This document shows, one piece after another, positions 14,358 to 15,091 of a stretch of DNA of 15,091 nucleotides. Position numbers and translations under genes: made by a program. The first letter of the stretch is position 1. Each line of letters starts with the position of its first letter. This stretch comes from CAYRNC01 sp964425645 (GTDB lineage: Bacteria; Bacillota; Clostridia; Peptostreptococcales; Anaerovoracaceae), in contig CAYRNC010000037.1 in the NCBI GenBank assembly GCA_964425645.1, forward strand, positions 1 through 15,091, read 5' to 3'. The notes beneath the pieces were generated by a model that was not told the DNA's origin, did no database searches, and was given only the letters and a program-made list of their open reading frames with translations.

Positions 14358-15091
14358 ATGAATATGAAAAAGAAATATGCCGTAGGGCAGCTCAGCGCCG
14401 GCCCATCGATGAAAGAAAACCTTGATAAAGCCTGCAATCAGATCGAAGAAGCCGCAAAAAAAGGAGCCTCCCTGATTCTCTTCCCGGAGGTTGGATTTGA
14501 AGAATTCTTTCCAAAATTTAACCACGACGCCTCAAAATTTAAATCAGCTGACCCGATACCAGGACCAATTTCTGATCTTCTGTGTAAGAAAGCTAAGGAA
14601 AACGAAATCGTTGTGGCTGCCAGCTATCTGGAAGAAGGGTACCTTGGCGAATATTATGACAGCGCCGTCTGTATCGATGCTGACGGAACGTTGTTGGGTG
14701 TTACCAGAATGCTGCATACCGTGGAAAATGAAGGGTACGATGAAAAATTCTATTATGCTCCGGGAAACACTATGTATCCTGTTTATGAAACTGCCGCAGG
14801 TGTCGTGGGTATTTCAATATGTTATGATTCATGGTTTCCCGAGGCGGTACGGGCGCTTTGCCTACACGGTGCCGAGGTAATTTTAGTTCCAACCGTTGAA
14901 TATCCTGTGGAAGGCCTTCCGCCGTCAGACCATATCGGCGGTACGGAATATGAGGTCGTCTGTACGATGCAGAAAGCCAATGCGGTACTTAACGGTGTTT
15001 GGATAGCTGTAAGCAACAGAGTAGGTGTCGAGGATGGCATACCGTACCTGGGCAGCAGCTTTTTCGTGGATCCCTGGGGGAAAATTAAAGC
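14358..15091 (+). CDS. Carbon-nitrogen hydrolase (nitrilase superfamily), nitrilase-3, 3' end beyond the window
   Basis: The ATG at 14358 has AGGAGG (14345-14350) seven bases upstream and opens a frame of 244 codons that runs off the window without a stop. The family is clear from LFPEVGFEEFF (Glu44), the GISICYDSWFPE block with nucleophile Cys155, and a downstream SSFFVDPWGK. The usual YRK-x-H motif holding the catalytic Lys reads TRMLH (116-120), with Met118 at the expected Lys position. A nearby VENEGYDEKFYYAPGN segment (122-137) has the shape seen in N-carbamoylputrescine-amidase-like members. It may use a different catalytic arrangement or have altered activity. It is in an operon with LuxR-2. 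About 20-60 C-terminal residues are probably missing from view. Confidence 0.88.
   Translation, partial: MNMKKKYAVGQLSAGPSMKENLDKACNQIEEAAKKGASLILFPEVGFEEFFPKFNHDASKFKSADPIPGPISDLLCKKAKENEIVVAASYLEEGYLGEYYDSAVCIDADGTLLGVTRMLHTVENEGYDEKFYYAPGNTMYPVYETAAGVVGISICYDSWFPEAVRALCLHGAEVILVPTVEYPVEGLPPSDHIGGTEYEVVCTMQKANAVLNGVWIAVSNRVGVEDGIPYLGSSFFVDPWGKIK

Noticed and set aside
14491..14880. 129-codon plus-strand frame inside nitrilase-3
   Set aside because: The other frame carries nitrilase motifs and a perfect ribosome binding site. It is simply open to the window end.
1..15091. CRISPR arrays, tRNA or rRNA genes, insertion sequence transposases
   Set aside because: No regularly spaced repeats, cloverleaf-like sequences, ribosomal RNA cores or transposase motifs were seen on either strand.

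Overview
The window looks like chromosomal DNA of a low-GC Gram-positive bacterium, most likely an anaerobic clostridium. This is inferred from strong AAGGAGG-type ribosome binding sites, frequent GTG starts, extended -10 promoters (TGnTATAAT), an LTA-synthase-like envelope enzyme, a LysM polysaccharide deacetylase and a lipobox lipoprotein. No ribosomal or other marker gene is present, so the assignment is not firm.

Layout. (1) 1-3875, plus strand: the end of an LtaS-like membrane sulfatase-fold enzyme, then a DUF1538 membrane protein with two internal repeats, then a tandem-domain PII-like protein. The last two look like a transporter with its regulator. (2) 3916-5097, minus: secreted triple-LysM polysaccharide deacetylase. 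(3) 5257-6657, plus: DHA2-type MFS exporter. (4) 6743-8446, minus: a predicted lipid-anchored YtcJ-like amidohydrolase. (5) 8447-8937: a long AT-rich regulatory gap with palindromes. (6) 8938-15091, plus: a cluster holding three different carbon-nitrogen (nitrilase superfamily) hydrolases, two paralogous LuxR-type regulators and one APC amino-acid/amine permease. The order is LuxR-1, nitrilase-1, a 590-bp RNA-like region, nitrilase-2, APC permease, LuxR-2, nitrilase-3 (cut by the window end).

The cluster is the most interesting part. The unit 'LuxR regulator followed within 23-30 bp by a nitrilase' occurs twice, and nitrilase-2 is instead followed 27 bp later by a permease. A reasonable inference is an inducible uptake-and-hydrolysis system for amide or related C-N compounds, with the regulators' shared N-terminal domain as ligand sensor. 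The substrate cannot be read from sequence. LuxR-2 is split by a -1 frame change at a GTGA stop/start overlap. Nitrilase-3 appears to have Met where the family has its catalytic Lys. A 20-bp box is shared by the gap upstream of LuxR-1 and the leader of nitrilase-2. The region between nitrilase-1 and nitrilase-2 holds a good promoter, a strong terminator and a highly structured segment that may be a group II intron remnant or another structured RNA.
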